From assembly GCF_031456835.1 (NCBI RefSeq), contig NZ_JAVDVK010000001.1, positions 2,356,001 through 2,420,000 on the forward strand: a stretch of DNA of 64,000 nt, in the 5' to 3' direction. Of this stretch, positions 41,089 through 49,760 are shown piece after piece. This stretch comes from Leifsonia shinshuensis. Its GTDB lineage: Bacteria; Actinomycetota; Actinomycetes; Actinomycetales; Microbacteriaceae. Numbering within the stretch: the first letter of the stretch is position 1; each line of letters starts with the position of its first letter. The translations under genes and the position numbers were made by a program. The notes below the pieces were generated by a model. It saw nothing but the letters and a program-made list of their open reading frames with translations. It did not search any database and had not been told where the DNA came from.

Positions 41089-43793
41089 CCCGAGCGCCGA
41101 TCACGGCGCCCGATCCTGAGGACGAGCGCACCGGCCGCGATCGCCGCCAGCCCCAGCCAGACGGCCGGCACGTCAGGGGCGCGGCCGCCGGTCGCCGCGA
41201 GGTCGCCGTCCGGTCCTCCCGCCGCCGCGCTGCCCGAGCCGCCGCCGGGACCGTCGGGCGGCCCGACCGTTCCAGCCGTGACCTGCACGGTGACCGTCGT
41301 CGTGTCGCACAGCGTCGGTGCGATGGAGGCGCAGATCGTGTAGGTGAACGCATCGCTGCCGGAGAAGCCGGGTTCGGGCGTGTAGACGATGGACGGTCCG
41401 TTCGCGGTCGCCGTGCCGTGCGCCGGTGGCGTCGCGACGGTCGGCGGCCCCACGGTGCCCTGGTCGTTGTCCGTGACGGGGATGCTCACCGCGGTTCCGG
41501 CGGGCGTCGTCGCGCTGTCCGGGTTCGCCACCGGGTAGATGTCGACGTCGACCAGCCCGGTCGCGCACAGTACGGGCACGCCGTCGTCGCAGACGATCAC
41601 GGAGTACTGGTCGGTGCCCGCGAAGACGGTGCGCGGGAGATACGTCGTCTGGTCGGCGGACACCGTCGCCGTTCCGGTGCGGGGAGGGATGCCGCGGGCG
41701 AACGCGAGCGTCTGGCCCGGGTCGGGATCGGTGGCCCGGATGGCGCGGGTCACGGGCGTCGCGACCGTCGTCGTCAGTTGGAGGGACTCGACGACGGGCG
41801 GGTTGTTCAGGGGCCGCACTGTGACGGTCACCGTGGCGGTGGCGCAGAGGGACGGGTTCGTCGGCGAGCAGATGCGGTACTGGAAGGCATCCTGGCCGGT
41901 GAAGCCGCCGACGGGCGTGTACCTGATCGTTCCGGCGACGGCATCCACAGTGGCCGTGCCGTTCGACGGCGGGGTCGTGAGCGCCGGGCTGAGGGCGGCG
42001 CCCAGCGAGTCGTTGGCCGAGATTGGGATGACGACCGGCGCGCCCGCGGAGGTCTCGGCGGAGTCGTCGACCGCGATCGGGCTGATCGGCAGGGAGACGG
42101 TGGCCGTGTCGCAGAGCACCGGCGTCCCGTCGTCGCAGACCGTGTAGATGAAGCTGTCGTCACCGGTGAAGTCGTCCGCCGAGCGGTAGCCGAAGCCGCC
42201 GCCGGCGACCATGAGCGCCCGGCCGTGGACGGGCGGAGTCGTGATCGTGTACGTCAGCTTCTGTCCGGTGTCCGGGTCGGTGGCGCTCACCCGGCCGAAG
42301 AGCAGCTCGGCGGTGAACCCGGGACGGGTCAGCGGCTGAGCGACGGGCGGCGAATTGGGCGGCGGCGCGACCCCGACCACGGTGGTGTCCGCCTGGCTGT
42401 CCGCGCTCGACCCGTCGCTGTTCGACGGGTCGGGGTCGTCGATGTCCGAGATCGCGGAGGCGACGTCATGGAGCACCGTTCCGACCGCGGCCGCCTGGGA
42501 GACGGTGAACGTCCGGGCGGTGGAGGCTCCCGGCGCCAGCGTGCCGATGGCCCAGCTGATCGTTCCGCCCGCGACCGTGCCGCCTCCCGCATCCACCACG
42601 CCGGTGACCCCGGCGGGCAGCGTGTCGGTCAGCACCACGCCCTCGGCGTCGTCGGGGCCGGCGTTCGCCACGACGAGCGTGTACGTCACGTCCCCGTTCT
42701 GCAGCACGGTCGCCGGACCCGACTTCGAGACGGAGAGGTCGGCGAACGGCACGGCGTTGACGGTGCATCCCGACAGGGGCGCGTCGAGGGTGGCCGCGCG
42801 GGTGGCAGCGACCCGGACGACGTTGGCGACGACGCCCGTCTGCACGTCGAAGATGCTGCCCGCGGGCGCCTGGGTCTGCACCTGGATGGGAGTGCCGGGC
42901 GAGTCGCCGGTGAACCGGCCCTGCACGCTGGTCGGTCCGGCGAACCGGTACGAGCCGAATCCACTCACCTCGCCGTCGTCGGTGAGACCGGTGGACGAGA
43001 GCAGGCCCTCCACCGACTGCCGCCAGGTGCCGTTGTTGGTGAACACCCCTCCCGTGATGACGATCCCCGCGTTCGCGGACGTCGCGGAGTTGTTCGACAG
43101 CGCCCCGGTCGTGCGGACGCGGCAGTCGTTGGCGAACATCCCGCCGCCGTTCACGGTCAGCGATCCGGCGATCTCCACGTTGCCCGTGTTCTGCAAGCGG
43201 CCGTTGAGGTTCGCGTCGCCGACGATCCTCAGGTCGTTGGAGTTCTCGATGCGGGCGCCGCTGTTCAGGCTCAGCGGACCCGAGATGGTCATCGTCCCCG
43301 CGTTGTCGAACGTTCCCGCGGAGGGCGCGAAGCCTCCCGCGATCGTCAGCGATCCGCCGCCGGCGACCGTGAACGTGGATGCGCCGTTGACGTTCAGCCC
43401 GGCGAACTCGACGGTGCCCTCGACGCCGAGGGCGAAGCCCGTGCCGACGGCGATGGACGGGAAGGCCGCGAGCGCGCCGGGCGCGACGACCAGCGCGCCC
43501 GATGCGTTGTTGACGTAGGAGGGACGGAGGACGGCGCCCGCCCCGACGCACAGGGTCGCTCCGGACGGCAGAGCATCCACCCCTCCCGCGAACGTTCCGG
43601 AGGCGAGGAGCACCGTCTCGCCCGCGGCGAGGGAGACGGACGAGGCGCCCGCGTCCAGCACCCGCGTCGGAGCTCCGCACTGCGTCGCGAACGACGCCGA
43701 TGCCGGAGCCGCGCCGGCGCCCAGGGCGAGGAGCGCTCCGACGGCGAGCGCCGTGAACGCGCTGACCAGCTTCCCGACCCCCTGCCCGCGCAT
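41061..43793 (-). CDS. LAxTG-anchored surface protein with beta-helix-like head and Ig-like repeats
   Basis: This 910-residue protein has a signal peptide (GALLALGAGAAPASA). Residues ~35-330 are Gly/Asn/Thr-rich with many short TFTVAGGGSLTIAGG-type strands, suggesting a right-handed beta-helix. A DUF11-type domain (~351-465, DLSVSKSGPA) follows, then four bacterial Ig-like/cadherin-type domains (~480-840; PVAQPL, AVDDSAETSAG, NPPVVES, ANPDSATTPAG). The C-terminus has LAATG (~866), a hydrophobic helix and a basic tail, so it is probably sortase-anchored. The last codons (FTNAPRK) lie in a tandem DNA repeat. No clear ribosome site precedes ATG 43793. An adhesin or glycan-binding stalk is likely. 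Confidence 0.88.
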   Translation of the reverse strand: MRGQGVGKLVSAFTALAVGALLALGAGAAPASASFATQCGAPTRVLDAGASSVSLAAGETVLLASGTFAGGVDALPSGATLCVGAGAVLRPSYVNNASGALVVAPGALAAFPSIAVGTGFALGVEGTVEFAGLNVNGASTFTVAGGGSLTIAGGFAPSAGTFDNAGTMTISGPLSLNSGARIENSNDLRIVGDANLNGRLQNTGNVEIAGSLTVNGGGMFANDCRVRTTGALSNNSATSANAGIVITGGVFTNNGTWRQSVEGLLSSTGLTDDGEVSGFGSYRFAGPTSVQGRFTGDSPGTPIQVQTQAPAGSIFDVQTGVVANVVRVAATRAATLDAPLSGCTVNAVPFADLSVSKSGPATVLQNGDVTYTLVVANAGPDDAEGVVLTDTLPAGVTGVVDAGGGTVAGGTISWAIGTLAPGASTARTFTVSQAAAVGTVLHDVASAISDIDDPDPSNSDGSSADSQADTTVVGVAPPPNSPPVAQPLTRPGFTAELLFGRVSATDPDTGQKLTYTITTPPVHGRALMVAGGGFGYRSADDFTGDDSFIYTVCDDGTPVLCDTATVSLPISPIAVDDSAETSAGAPVVIPISANDSLGAALSPALTTPPSNGTATVDAVAGTIRYTPVGGFTGQDAFQYRICSPTNPSLCATATVTVTVRPLNNPPVVESLQLTTTVATPVTRAIRATDPDPGQTLAFARGIPPRTGTATVSADQTTYLPRTVFAGTDQYSVIVCDDGVPVLCATGLVDVDIYPVANPDSATTPAGTAVSIPVTDNDQGTVGPPTVATPPAHGTATANGPSIVYTPEPGFSGSDAFTYTICASIAPTLCDTTTVTVQVTAGTVGPPDGPGGGSGSAAAGGPDGDLAATGGRAPDVPAVWLGLAAIAAGALVLRIGRRDRRSGTFTNAPRK

Positions 43794-43830
43794 GCTCGCA
43801 GTATGGTCCCCTGGCGGCGAAAGCTCTAGA

Positions 43831-43856
43831 TCGGGCGGCGGCCGCCTACCGCCCGA
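43831..43856 (-). terminator. GC-rich hairpin at the VanZ-like stop codon
   Basis: TCGGGCGG (43831-43838) pairs with CCGCCCGA (43849-43856) over the stop codon of the VanZ-like gene. There is no U-tract. It could limit read-through into the downstream surface-protein gene. Confidence 0.4.
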
Positions 43857-44406
43857 CCGCGGGCATCGGGGGCAGCGGATGCAGCGGTCCGCCGAGCAGG
43901 GAGGCGCCCCAGAGCGCCGCGAGAACGGTCGCGATCGAGCAGGTCCACAGGATGACCGGCACCGCCCGTCCACCCGACATCCGCCGTGCGACGGTGAGAG
44001 CGAGTAGCCCGCTGACGGCGCCGACCGTGTTGAGGATCACATCCGTGACGTCCGAGCTGCCCACCGCCAGCACGTACTGGGCGGCCTCCAGCGCACAACT
44101 CGCCAGTGCCGCGACGGCGGCGACGCGGAGCGCCCGCCAGCGCGGCGCGAGCACGCCGAGGTAGACGCCGAACGGCACGAACAGCAGGACGTTCGCCAGC
44201 ATCTCGGACGGCCGGTTCTGGCCGAAGCCCTCGCCCGCGACGAAGGGGACGAGCTTGACGGCGCGCACGCCCTCCCCGCCGAAGTCGGGCGTGTGGAACT
44301 TCCACAGCACCGCCCAGACCAGCAGCACGAGGTACGCGGCGAACAGCGCGACCGGCAGCGGCCCGGACGCGGTGCGCGGGCGGTGGACGGAGACGGATGC
44401 GGTCAT
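43846..44406 (-). CDS. VanZ-like membrane protein
   Basis: The 186-residue protein has four to five predicted membrane segments and the VanZ-family pattern: RPSEMLANVLLFVPFGVYLGVL (~65-87) and ALEAAQYVLAVGSSDVTDVILNTVGAVSG (~105-133). The name comes from teicoplanin resistance clusters, but most actinobacterial members have no known link to resistance. It lies 52 bases upstream of the LAATG surface-protein gene in the same orientation, so the two may be co-transcribed. An envelope role is inferred from family and neighbours. Confidence 0.85.
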   Translation of the reverse strand: MTASVSVHRPRTASGPLPVALFAAYLVLLVWAVLWKFHTPDFGGEGVRAVKLVPFVAGEGFGQNRPSEMLANVLLFVPFGVYLGVLAPRWRALRVAAVAALASCALEAAQYVLAVGSSDVTDVILNTVGAVSGLLALTVARRMSGGRAVPVILWTCSIATVLAALWGASLLGGPLHPLPPMPAVGR

Positions 44407-44510
44407 CCTTCGACGCTAGGCATCCGGGCGGAGCGACGGATCGGCCGCAGGTAGCGAACGGCTCCGTCGCAAGGTGTACCTGCGCAGCCGCCGCCTGAGA
44501 GGCCGCCGGC

Positions 44511-45419
44511 TCAGAGGTCGTCGGGGTTCAGATTCAGCGTGACCGACGAATACAGCTGTTGCTGCGCGTCGAACACCTGTCGGTCGGCGTTCAGCCAGAC
44601 CAGGTACGAGACCGGGATGCCGAACCGCTGCGCGACCTTCTCCGTGGTGTCGCCGACCGCGACGACGTAGCGCGCTGGCGCGCCGCTCGCCGTGGTCTCC
44701 GTCACCGCGCCGCGCGCGCCGACGAGCGGTCCGCCGTCCACCGGGTGGACGTTGGACTGGCGCGGCGGGATCGACCACGACACCTTGTTGACCGCGAGCA
44801 CCTTGTTCGGCCCGAGCTCGACCGGCACCCCGTCCTCCGATGCGACGGAGGAGTAGGTGACGAGCGTCGTGAGGTAGGAGGGCTTCTTGCCCAGCACCGC
44901 GGAGGTCTGCGGCGCCGCGGCGGTCGTCGGTCCGCCCAGCGCGTGGTCGCCGATGCCGTGATAGGTGAGCCCGTCGCCGACGCTGGGAGGTGTCTCGAGG
45001 AACGTGGCCGAGACCGGCACCGGCACCGTCGACGTGAAGCCCGAGTACTCGACGCTGTACATCCCGTCGCCGGTGGACACGACGCGGTAGCGGTAGTGGA
45101 TGCTGCCCTTCGGCGAGGCGACGCTGCCCTGGGCGACGACCGTGCCGGCCGGCACCTGCGTCAGCGTGGGGGCGGGCGGGGGAGGCGCTGTCGGGGTGGC
45201 CGTCGGGGTCGGCGACCCGGTCAGGATCCCGACGCCGGGAGTGCTGCGAGGAGGCGTGGTCGCCGTCCCGGAGGTGTGCGGCGTCCGGTGCGGCGCAGAC
45301 ACCGCCTTCGCGTCGCCGCCGAACAGCGCGCATCCACTCAACCCCGCGGTCGCCGCGACGAGCGCGGCCGTCGCGACCGTTCGCAGCATGAGCCGCCGGA
45401 ACGCTCTCCTGTGAACCAT
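44511..45419 (-). CDS. LysM-domain lipoprotein
   Basis: The 302-residue protein has a signal peptide and lipobox GLSGC (Cys30), then a ~50-residue Thr/Pro-rich linker (STPGVGILTGSPTPTATPTA). The central region (~85-235) has beta-rich sequence without a recognised domain. The C-terminus carries one LysM domain (~248-290: YVVAVGDTTEKVAQRFGIPV), which binds peptidoglycan-type GlcNAc glycans. It is likely a membrane-tethered protein reaching into the wall. ATG 45419 has a GGGGG-rich ribosome site. No catalytic domain is recognised. Confidence 0.85.
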   Translation of the reverse strand: MVHRRAFRRLMLRTVATAALVAATAGLSGCALFGGDAKAVSAPHRTPHTSGTATTPPRSTPGVGILTGSPTPTATPTAPPPPAPTLTQVPAGTVVAQGSVASPKGSIHYRYRVVSTGDGMYSVEYSGFTSTVPVPVSATFLETPPSVGDGLTYHGIGDHALGGPTTAAAPQTSAVLGKKPSYLTTLVTYSSVASEDGVPVELGPNKVLAVNKVSWSIPPRQSNVHPVDGGPLVGARGAVTETTASGAPARYVVAVGDTTEKVAQRFGIPVSYLVWLNADRQVFDAQQQLYSSVTLNLNPDDL

Positions 45420-45509
45420 GGTTCCCCCCCCACCCGGGATGCTAACAGGTCGTGCGCCCCGTTTCGCCGCCGGCCCGGCGTATGGTGTGCTCGACACGGA
45501 GGAGGCGGC

Positions 45510-46235
45510 ATGGCGCGGGTGCTGGTGACGGGCGCGGGCAGCGGACTGGGGTTCGGAGCCGCCCGCGAGCTGGTCGAAGACGGCCACACGGTGGTCGGCC
45601 ACGTCCGGAGCCTCGACCGGGCAGACGACCTGCGGGCCGTGCTCGGCGACCGCGGCAGCATCCTCGCCGCAGAGCTCGCGGACGACGAGCAGGTGCGCGC
45701 ACTCGCCGAGAAGGTGCGCTCGGCCGGTGGAGTGGACGCGGTGATCCACAACGCGGGCGTCGTCGATGGGCGCGACCTGCTGCCGGTCAACGTGGTGGCG
45801 CCGTACGTTCTGACGGCGCTGGTGCCGGCGGAGCGCGTCGTGTTCCTCAGCAGCGGCATGCACCGGGGTGGGCACCCGCGGCTCGACGGACTCGACTGGT
45901 CGGGCGAACGGAGGACGGCGACCTACTCCGACACCAAGCTGATGGTCACCGCCCTGGCGGCGGCGCTCCCCCGCTACCGACCCGGCGTCTTCAGCAACGC
46001 CGTCGATCCCGGCTGGGTTCCGACCCGGATGGGCGGCGCGCACGCCCCGGACGACCTGGAGCTCGGCCACCGCACCCAGGTCTGGCTCGCCGAAGGCGAG
46101 GACCCGGCGACGCGCACCTCCGCCTACTGGCACCACCAGCGGCCGCAGCGGCCGCATCCCGCAGCGCTCGACGAGGCGTTCCAGGACCGGCTCGTGGATG
46201 CACTGGCGCAGCACACGGGGCTGAGCCTCCGGTAG
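45510..46235 (+). CDS. SDR-family oxidoreductase
   Basis: The 241-residue protein is an SDR with cofactor motif TGAGSGLG (7-14), NAG in IHNAGVVDG (~81), catalytic Ser in FLSSGMH and the Tyr-Lys pair YSDTK (~149-153). It is shorter in the mid-region than classical SDRs, as in retinol-dehydrogenase-like or atypical groups. The substrate is unknown. GGAGG precedes ATG at 45510. It is divergent from the LysM lipoprotein gene and followed by the manganese riboswitch region, with which it has no evident link. Confidence 0.83.
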   Translation: MARVLVTGAGSGLGFGAARELVEDGHTVVGHVRSLDRADDLRAVLGDRGSILAAELADDEQVRALAEKVRSAGGVDAVIHNAGVVDGRDLLPVNVVAPYVLTALVPAERVVFLSSGMHRGGHPRLDGLDWSGERRTATYSDTKLMVTALAAALPRYRPGVFSNAVDPGWVPTRMGGAHAPDDLELGHRTQVWLAEGEDPATRTSAYWHHQRPQRPHPAALDEAFQDRLVDALAQHTGLSLR

Positions 46236-46244
46236 CGACGATTT

Positions 46245-46260
46245 CTGAGGACTTCCTCAG
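46245..46260 (+). terminator. Short dyad after the SDR gene
   Basis: CTGAGGA (46245-46251) and TCCTCAG (46254-46260) are perfect complements with a two-base centre, ten bases after the SDR stop. No U-tract follows. It could terminate the SDR gene or be an operator for the promoter of the riboswitch transcript, whose probable -10 is TAAGAT (46273-46278). Confidence 0.4.
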
Positions 46261-46282
46261 GATCCGTCCCGATAAGATAGAC

Positions 46283-46397
46283 ATAACAAGGGGAGTACTC
46301 CCGCACGCAGCGAGCCCGTCAATACGGATGCGCCACCGCATCCCGGGCCGCTGGTCCTGACGCCGCAACGGCGCGGGGCGGAGGAGACCTTGGCGAA
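46283..46397 (+). ncRNA. yybP-ykoY (Mn2+) riboswitch
   Basis: The 5' segment ACAAGGGGAGTACTCCC and the internal CCCGTCAATACGG are the conserved loops of the yybP-ykoY class. The 3' GGAGGAGACCTTGGCG supplies the closing strand: CAAGG (46287-46291) pairs with CCTTG (46388-46392). A GC-rich hairpin region lies between. This class binds Mn2+ and turns on Mn-export genes. It sits 28 bases before the GTG of a TerC-family gene, a typical target. The ribosome-site region lies just beyond the closing helix, which suggests translational control. Confidence 0.9.
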
Positions 46398-46424
46398 TCG
46401 CTACGCCTACCCCTTGGAGTCCCG

Positions 46425-47426
46425 GTGCAGGTCACCCCGCTCATCTGGATCATCACCATCGCGGTGACGATCGCCTTCTTCGTCTACGAGTTCTTCGCGC
46501 ACGTGCGCAAGCCGCACGAGCCCACCATCGGCGAGTCCGCGCGCTGGTCCGCCTTCTACATCGGTCTCGCGCTGCTGTTCGGCGTGGGCATCGGCCTGGT
46601 CTCCGGGTGGGACTTCGGCGGACAGTACTTCGCCGGCTACCTGACCGAGAAGGTACTGTCGGTCGACAACCTGTTCGTCTTCCTGCTGCTGATGACCGCG
46701 TTCGCCGTGCCGAAGGCGTACCAGCAGAAGGTGCTGATGATCGGCATCATCATCGCGCTGGTGCTGCGCGGCGCGTTCATCGCGGTCGGCGCCACCCTGA
46801 TCGAGAGCTACTCGTGGGTGTTCTACCTGTTCGGCGCCCTGCTGCTGGTGCTGGCCTGGCGGCAGGCGTTCGGCGCGCACGACTCCGACCCGTCCGACAA
46901 CCGGGCGATGCGCTTCATCCGCCGCCACCTTCCGGTCACCGAGGAGTATCACCGCGACCGTCTGACGGTGAAGAAGGACGGCCGTCGCTTCGTCACGCCG
47001 ATGCTCCTCACGATCATCGCCATCAGCCTGATCGACGTCGTCTTCGCCGTGGACTCCATCCCCGCGATCTACGGCCTGACCAGCGAGGCGTACATCGTCT
47101 TCACCGCCAACGCGTTCGCCCTGATGGGACTGCGGCAGCTGTTCTTCCTGATCGGCGGCCTGCTCGAGCGGCTGGTCTACCTCTCGCAGGGGCTGGCCGT
47201 CATCCTCGGTTTCATCGGCGTGAAGCTGGTCTTCCACGCGCTGCACGTCAACGAGCTGCCGTTCATCAACGGCGGACGGCCGGTGGAGTGGATCCCCGAG
47301 ATCCCGGTCTGGTTCTCGCTGGTCTTCATCGGCGCGACCATCGCCGTCGCCGCGATCGCCAGCCTGCGCAAGACGCGCAACGAGCGCCCGGCCGAGGTCA
47401 CGACGGGCGAGGCTGCGCAGCGTTGA
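46425..47426 (+). CDS. TerC-family membrane protein, probable manganese exporter
   Basis: The 333-residue protein has about nine membrane segments in the TerC/Alx pattern, with the conserved acidic motifs SVDNLFVFLLL (~77) and FAVDSIPAIYG (~208). TerC proteins have been associated with tellurite resistance and, in recent work on bacillary relatives, with Mn2+ export. It starts at GTG 46425 with GGAG five bases upstream. The yybP-ykoY riboswitch in its leader is direct support for a manganese-homeostasis role, with expression rising under excess Mn2+. The last 29 bases overlap the convergent LtrA-like gene. Confidence 0.93.
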   Translation: MQVTPLIWIITIAVTIAFFVYEFFAHVRKPHEPTIGESARWSAFYIGLALLFGVGIGLVSGWDFGGQYFAGYLTEKVLSVDNLFVFLLLMTAFAVPKAYQQKVLMIGIIIALVLRGAFIAVGATLIESYSWVFYLFGALLLVLAWRQAFGAHDSDPSDNRAMRFIRRHLPVTEEYHRDRLTVKKDGRRFVTPMLLTIIAISLIDVVFAVDSIPAIYGLTSEAYIVFTANAFALMGLRQLFFLIGGLLERLVYLSQGLAVILGFIGVKLVFHALHVNELPFINGGRPVEWIPEIPVWFSLVFIGATIAVAAIASLRKTRNERPAEVTTGEAAQR

Positions 47427-48732
47427 GCCGAGACGCCTCGGGGTCGCGCTTCCACGCGCGGAGGGTGTGCCCGTAGCCGACCAGCTCGTGGCCGACGACC
47501 TCGATCACGGCGCCCAGCGCGACCAGGCCGATGACGATGCTCAGAGCGGTCAGCTCGCCCGGCCGGTCGAGGTCGATCGACTGGCCGGGATGCGTCACCG
47601 CGCCGAAGATGACGGCGGCGGCGAGCGGGGTCAAGGTGACCAGCAGCAGCGGGATGTGGGTGAGATCGAGCGAGTGGAGCAGCACGCTCCAGGTGCCGAA
47701 GATCAGGACGATCGTGATCGCGAGCGGGACGGCGAGAGCCAGGGCGATCCCGAGCAGCGAGACGCCGCCGCTCTCCATCGCGATCGTCGTCAGGTGGAGG
47801 CCGGCGCCGATGGCGGCGATCGACCCGAACAGCGGCAGGTGGGCGTACCGCCAGCCGTAGGCGCGCTCCCGCAGCCGTTCGAGCACCAGCCTCGACGGGA
47901 CCAGGAAGTACGTCCACCAGACGCAGGCGGCCGTCACGAGCCCGGAGGCCGCGATCAGCACCGCCTCCGGCGACCAGCCGCTCTCCTGGGTGAGCACGCC
48001 GACCGCGGCAGTGGTGCCGGCGATGACCTCGCCGATGGTGATGATCGTGAGGAGTGCGAAACGCTCGGCGAGGTGCCCGGCGTTCCAGGGCGAATAGCCG
48101 TACCAGCGGGCGGCGACGGCCGGGGCGACCATCTCGAAGAGGGCCAGTGCGACCAGCAGCCAGACGGTGACCGCGGTGGGCAACGGCACGATCGCGCTCA
48201 GCAGCCAGCAGACCTGCACGACGGAGATGATGACGACGTACGAGAGCGCGTTGCGCCGGTGCTCCGGGTCCTCGCGAGCGGCCCTCAGCCAGAGGGCGAT
48301 CTGCGGCACGCGCATGATGATGTAGCCGATCACCATGAGCAGGTTGTTGGGGCTCTCGCCGTGCGCCGCCCGCTCGAAGCTCACCGGCAGGCCGTAGGTC
48401 AGCACCAGAACGCCGATCATCTGCACGATGGTCGCCAGCCGGAGCAGCGCGTCGTCGTTGCCGTAGGCCGACGTGAACCAGGTGAAGTTGAGCCACGCCC
48501 AGCTGACCGCCCACACGGCGAAGATGTAGGCGCCGATCGCGGGCCAGATGTCCCCGTGGCCGAGCTGCTCGGCCAGCTGGTCGGAGGCGGCGGCGAACGC
48601 GACCACGTAGGTCAGGTCGTAGAGCAGCTCCAGCGGGGTCGTGGTCCGGCCGCGCTCGCGCGGGTCGCGGCCCGGCATCGGCCGGATCCGGTGCCGCAGC
48701 TCGTGCCGTAATTCGTCCGCGAAGTCGGTCAT
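47398..48732 (-). CDS. Low-temperature-requirement A (LtrA) family membrane protein
   Basis: The 444-residue protein has about twelve predicted membrane segments and the LtrA-family N-terminal signature TPLELLYDLTYVVAFAAAS (~33-51), with AERFALLTIITIGEVIAG (~220-237). The family was named from a Listeria cold-growth phenotype and has no settled biochemical function. Start 48732 is preferred because the family signature begins about 33 residues later and a GGTGG-like ribosome site precedes it. It is convergent with terC, overlapping by 29 bases. Confidence 0.87.
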   Translation of the reverse strand: MTDFADELRHELRHRIRPMPGRDPRERGRTTTPLELLYDLTYVVAFAAASDQLAEQLGHGDIWPAIGAYIFAVWAVSWAWLNFTWFTSAYGNDDALLRLATIVQMIGVLVLTYGLPVSFERAAHGESPNNLLMVIGYIIMRVPQIALWLRAAREDPEHRRNALSYVVIISVVQVCWLLSAIVPLPTAVTVWLLVALALFEMVAPAVAARWYGYSPWNAGHLAERFALLTIITIGEVIAGTTAAVGVLTQESGWSPEAVLIAASGLVTAACVWWTYFLVPSRLVLERLRERAYGWRYAHLPLFGSIAAIGAGLHLTTIAMESGGVSLLGIALALAVPLAITIVLIFGTWSVLLHSLDLTHIPLLLVTLTPLAAAVIFGAVTHPGQSIDLDRPGELTALSIVIGLVALGAVIEVVGHELVGYGHTLRAWKRDPEASRLNAAQPRPS

Positions 48733-48806
48733 CGTCCACCTGCCCCTCGGCGACGAGTCTGGCTCATCCGGCCACCCTGCGGGAAGCGGTGCGGGCCTCC
48801 GGCTGC

Positions 48807-49712
48807 TCAGAGCCCGGATATCCGCTCCTCCAGCAGGGCGAGCATCGCCTCCGCCGCCCGGCCGGGCCGTCGGCGCGCGATCGCGCTCAGCCGCCATGCG
48901 ACCGGTTCGCGCAGAGCACGCACCACTGCGCCGGGCGCGGGGATCACAGTCAGCTCGGGGAGCGCGGCGACGCCGAGACCCGCGGCGACGAACCGCGGGA
49001 TCTCGCCCAGGTCGGACAGCTCGGTCGGCACCCGGCGCGTCAGGCCGCGCGCCGCGAGGGCGCGGTCGAGGGTGACCCGGTTGCCGAAGCCGCTGCGCGC
49101 ATCCACCCAGGTCTCATCGGCGAGGTCGGCGAGCGACACCGACCGCTTGCGGGCGAGGGGATGCGCCTCCGGCAGCACAACGACGTACGGCGAGTCGGCG
49201 AGCGGATGCGTCAGGAGGTCGGAGACCGGATCGGGGAGGCCGTGGAAGGCGATGTCGAGGCGGCCCTGGCGCACGTCCTCGACGAGACCGGTCGAACCGC
49301 TCGGGGACGGGCCGAGCCGCAGGTCGACCTCGGGGTGGCGCCGATGGAACTCGCCCATCACGCCGGGGAGGTCGATCGTCGTCAGGTTCGTGAAGATGCC
49401 CACGCGGACGGTGCCCCGCAGCGGGCCCTGCCGGTCGGCCAGCTCGCGCATCCGCTCGACCGACTGCAGCGTCGCCCGGGCTTCGGCCACCACCGCCTCT
49501 CCGACGTCGGTGAGCCGGACTCCGTGCGCGTCGCGCTCGAACAGCGGAGCGCCGAGCTCGCGCTCCAGGCCGCGGATGCCGGCGGAGACGGTGGACTGGG
49601 CCGCGAAGACCCGCTCGGCGGCGCGGGTGAAGCTGCGCTCGTCCGCGATGGCGACGACGTATTCGAGCTGGCGCGTGTCCACTCGTGCATCGTATCCGTC
49701 GATGCTCAGCAT
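48807..49712 (-). CDS. LysR-family transcriptional regulator
   Basis: The 301-residue protein has the LysR N-terminal helix-turn-helix (~12-70: RSFTRAAERVFAAQSTVSAG) and a periplasmic-binding-like effector domain (~100-295). The start at 49712 has CGGAA upstream; a GTG at 49682 would remove ten residues and begin directly at the conserved DTRQLEYVV. It is divergent from an MFS exporter gene, a classic LysR arrangement in which the regulator controls both. A 15-base dyad covers its start codon. The effector is unknown. Confidence 0.92.
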   Translation of the reverse strand: MLSIDGYDARVDTRQLEYVVAIADERSFTRAAERVFAAQSTVSAGIRGLERELGAPLFERDAHGVRLTDVGEAVVAEARATLQSVERMRELADRQGPLRGTVRVGIFTNLTTIDLPGVMGEFHRRHPEVDLRLGPSPSGSTGLVEDVRQGRLDIAFHGLPDPVSDLLTHPLADSPYVVVLPEAHPLARKRSVSLADLADETWVDARSGFGNRVTLDRALAARGLTRRVPTELSDLGEIPRFVAAGLGVAALPELTVIPAPGAVVRALREPVAWRLSAIARRRPGRAAEAMLALLEERISGL

Positions 49713-49714
49713 CG
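49700..49714. promoter_or_regulatory. Putative LysR box
   Basis: CGATGCT (49700-49706) and AGCATCG (49708-49714) form a perfect 7-1-7 dyad overlapping the LysR start. Another CGATGCT half-site occurs at 49732-49738, before the MFS gene. The spacing fits an autoregulatory site plus a second contact near the target promoter. Confidence 0.5.
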
Positions 49715-49760
49715 TCTATTTCCGTTGGACTCGATGCTGGACGAGGAGCATATTCGACTC

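Noticed and set aside
43846..44406. Glycopeptide resistance (vanZ)
   Set aside because: Only the VanZ-like membrane domain is present; there are no vanHAX-type genes nearby.
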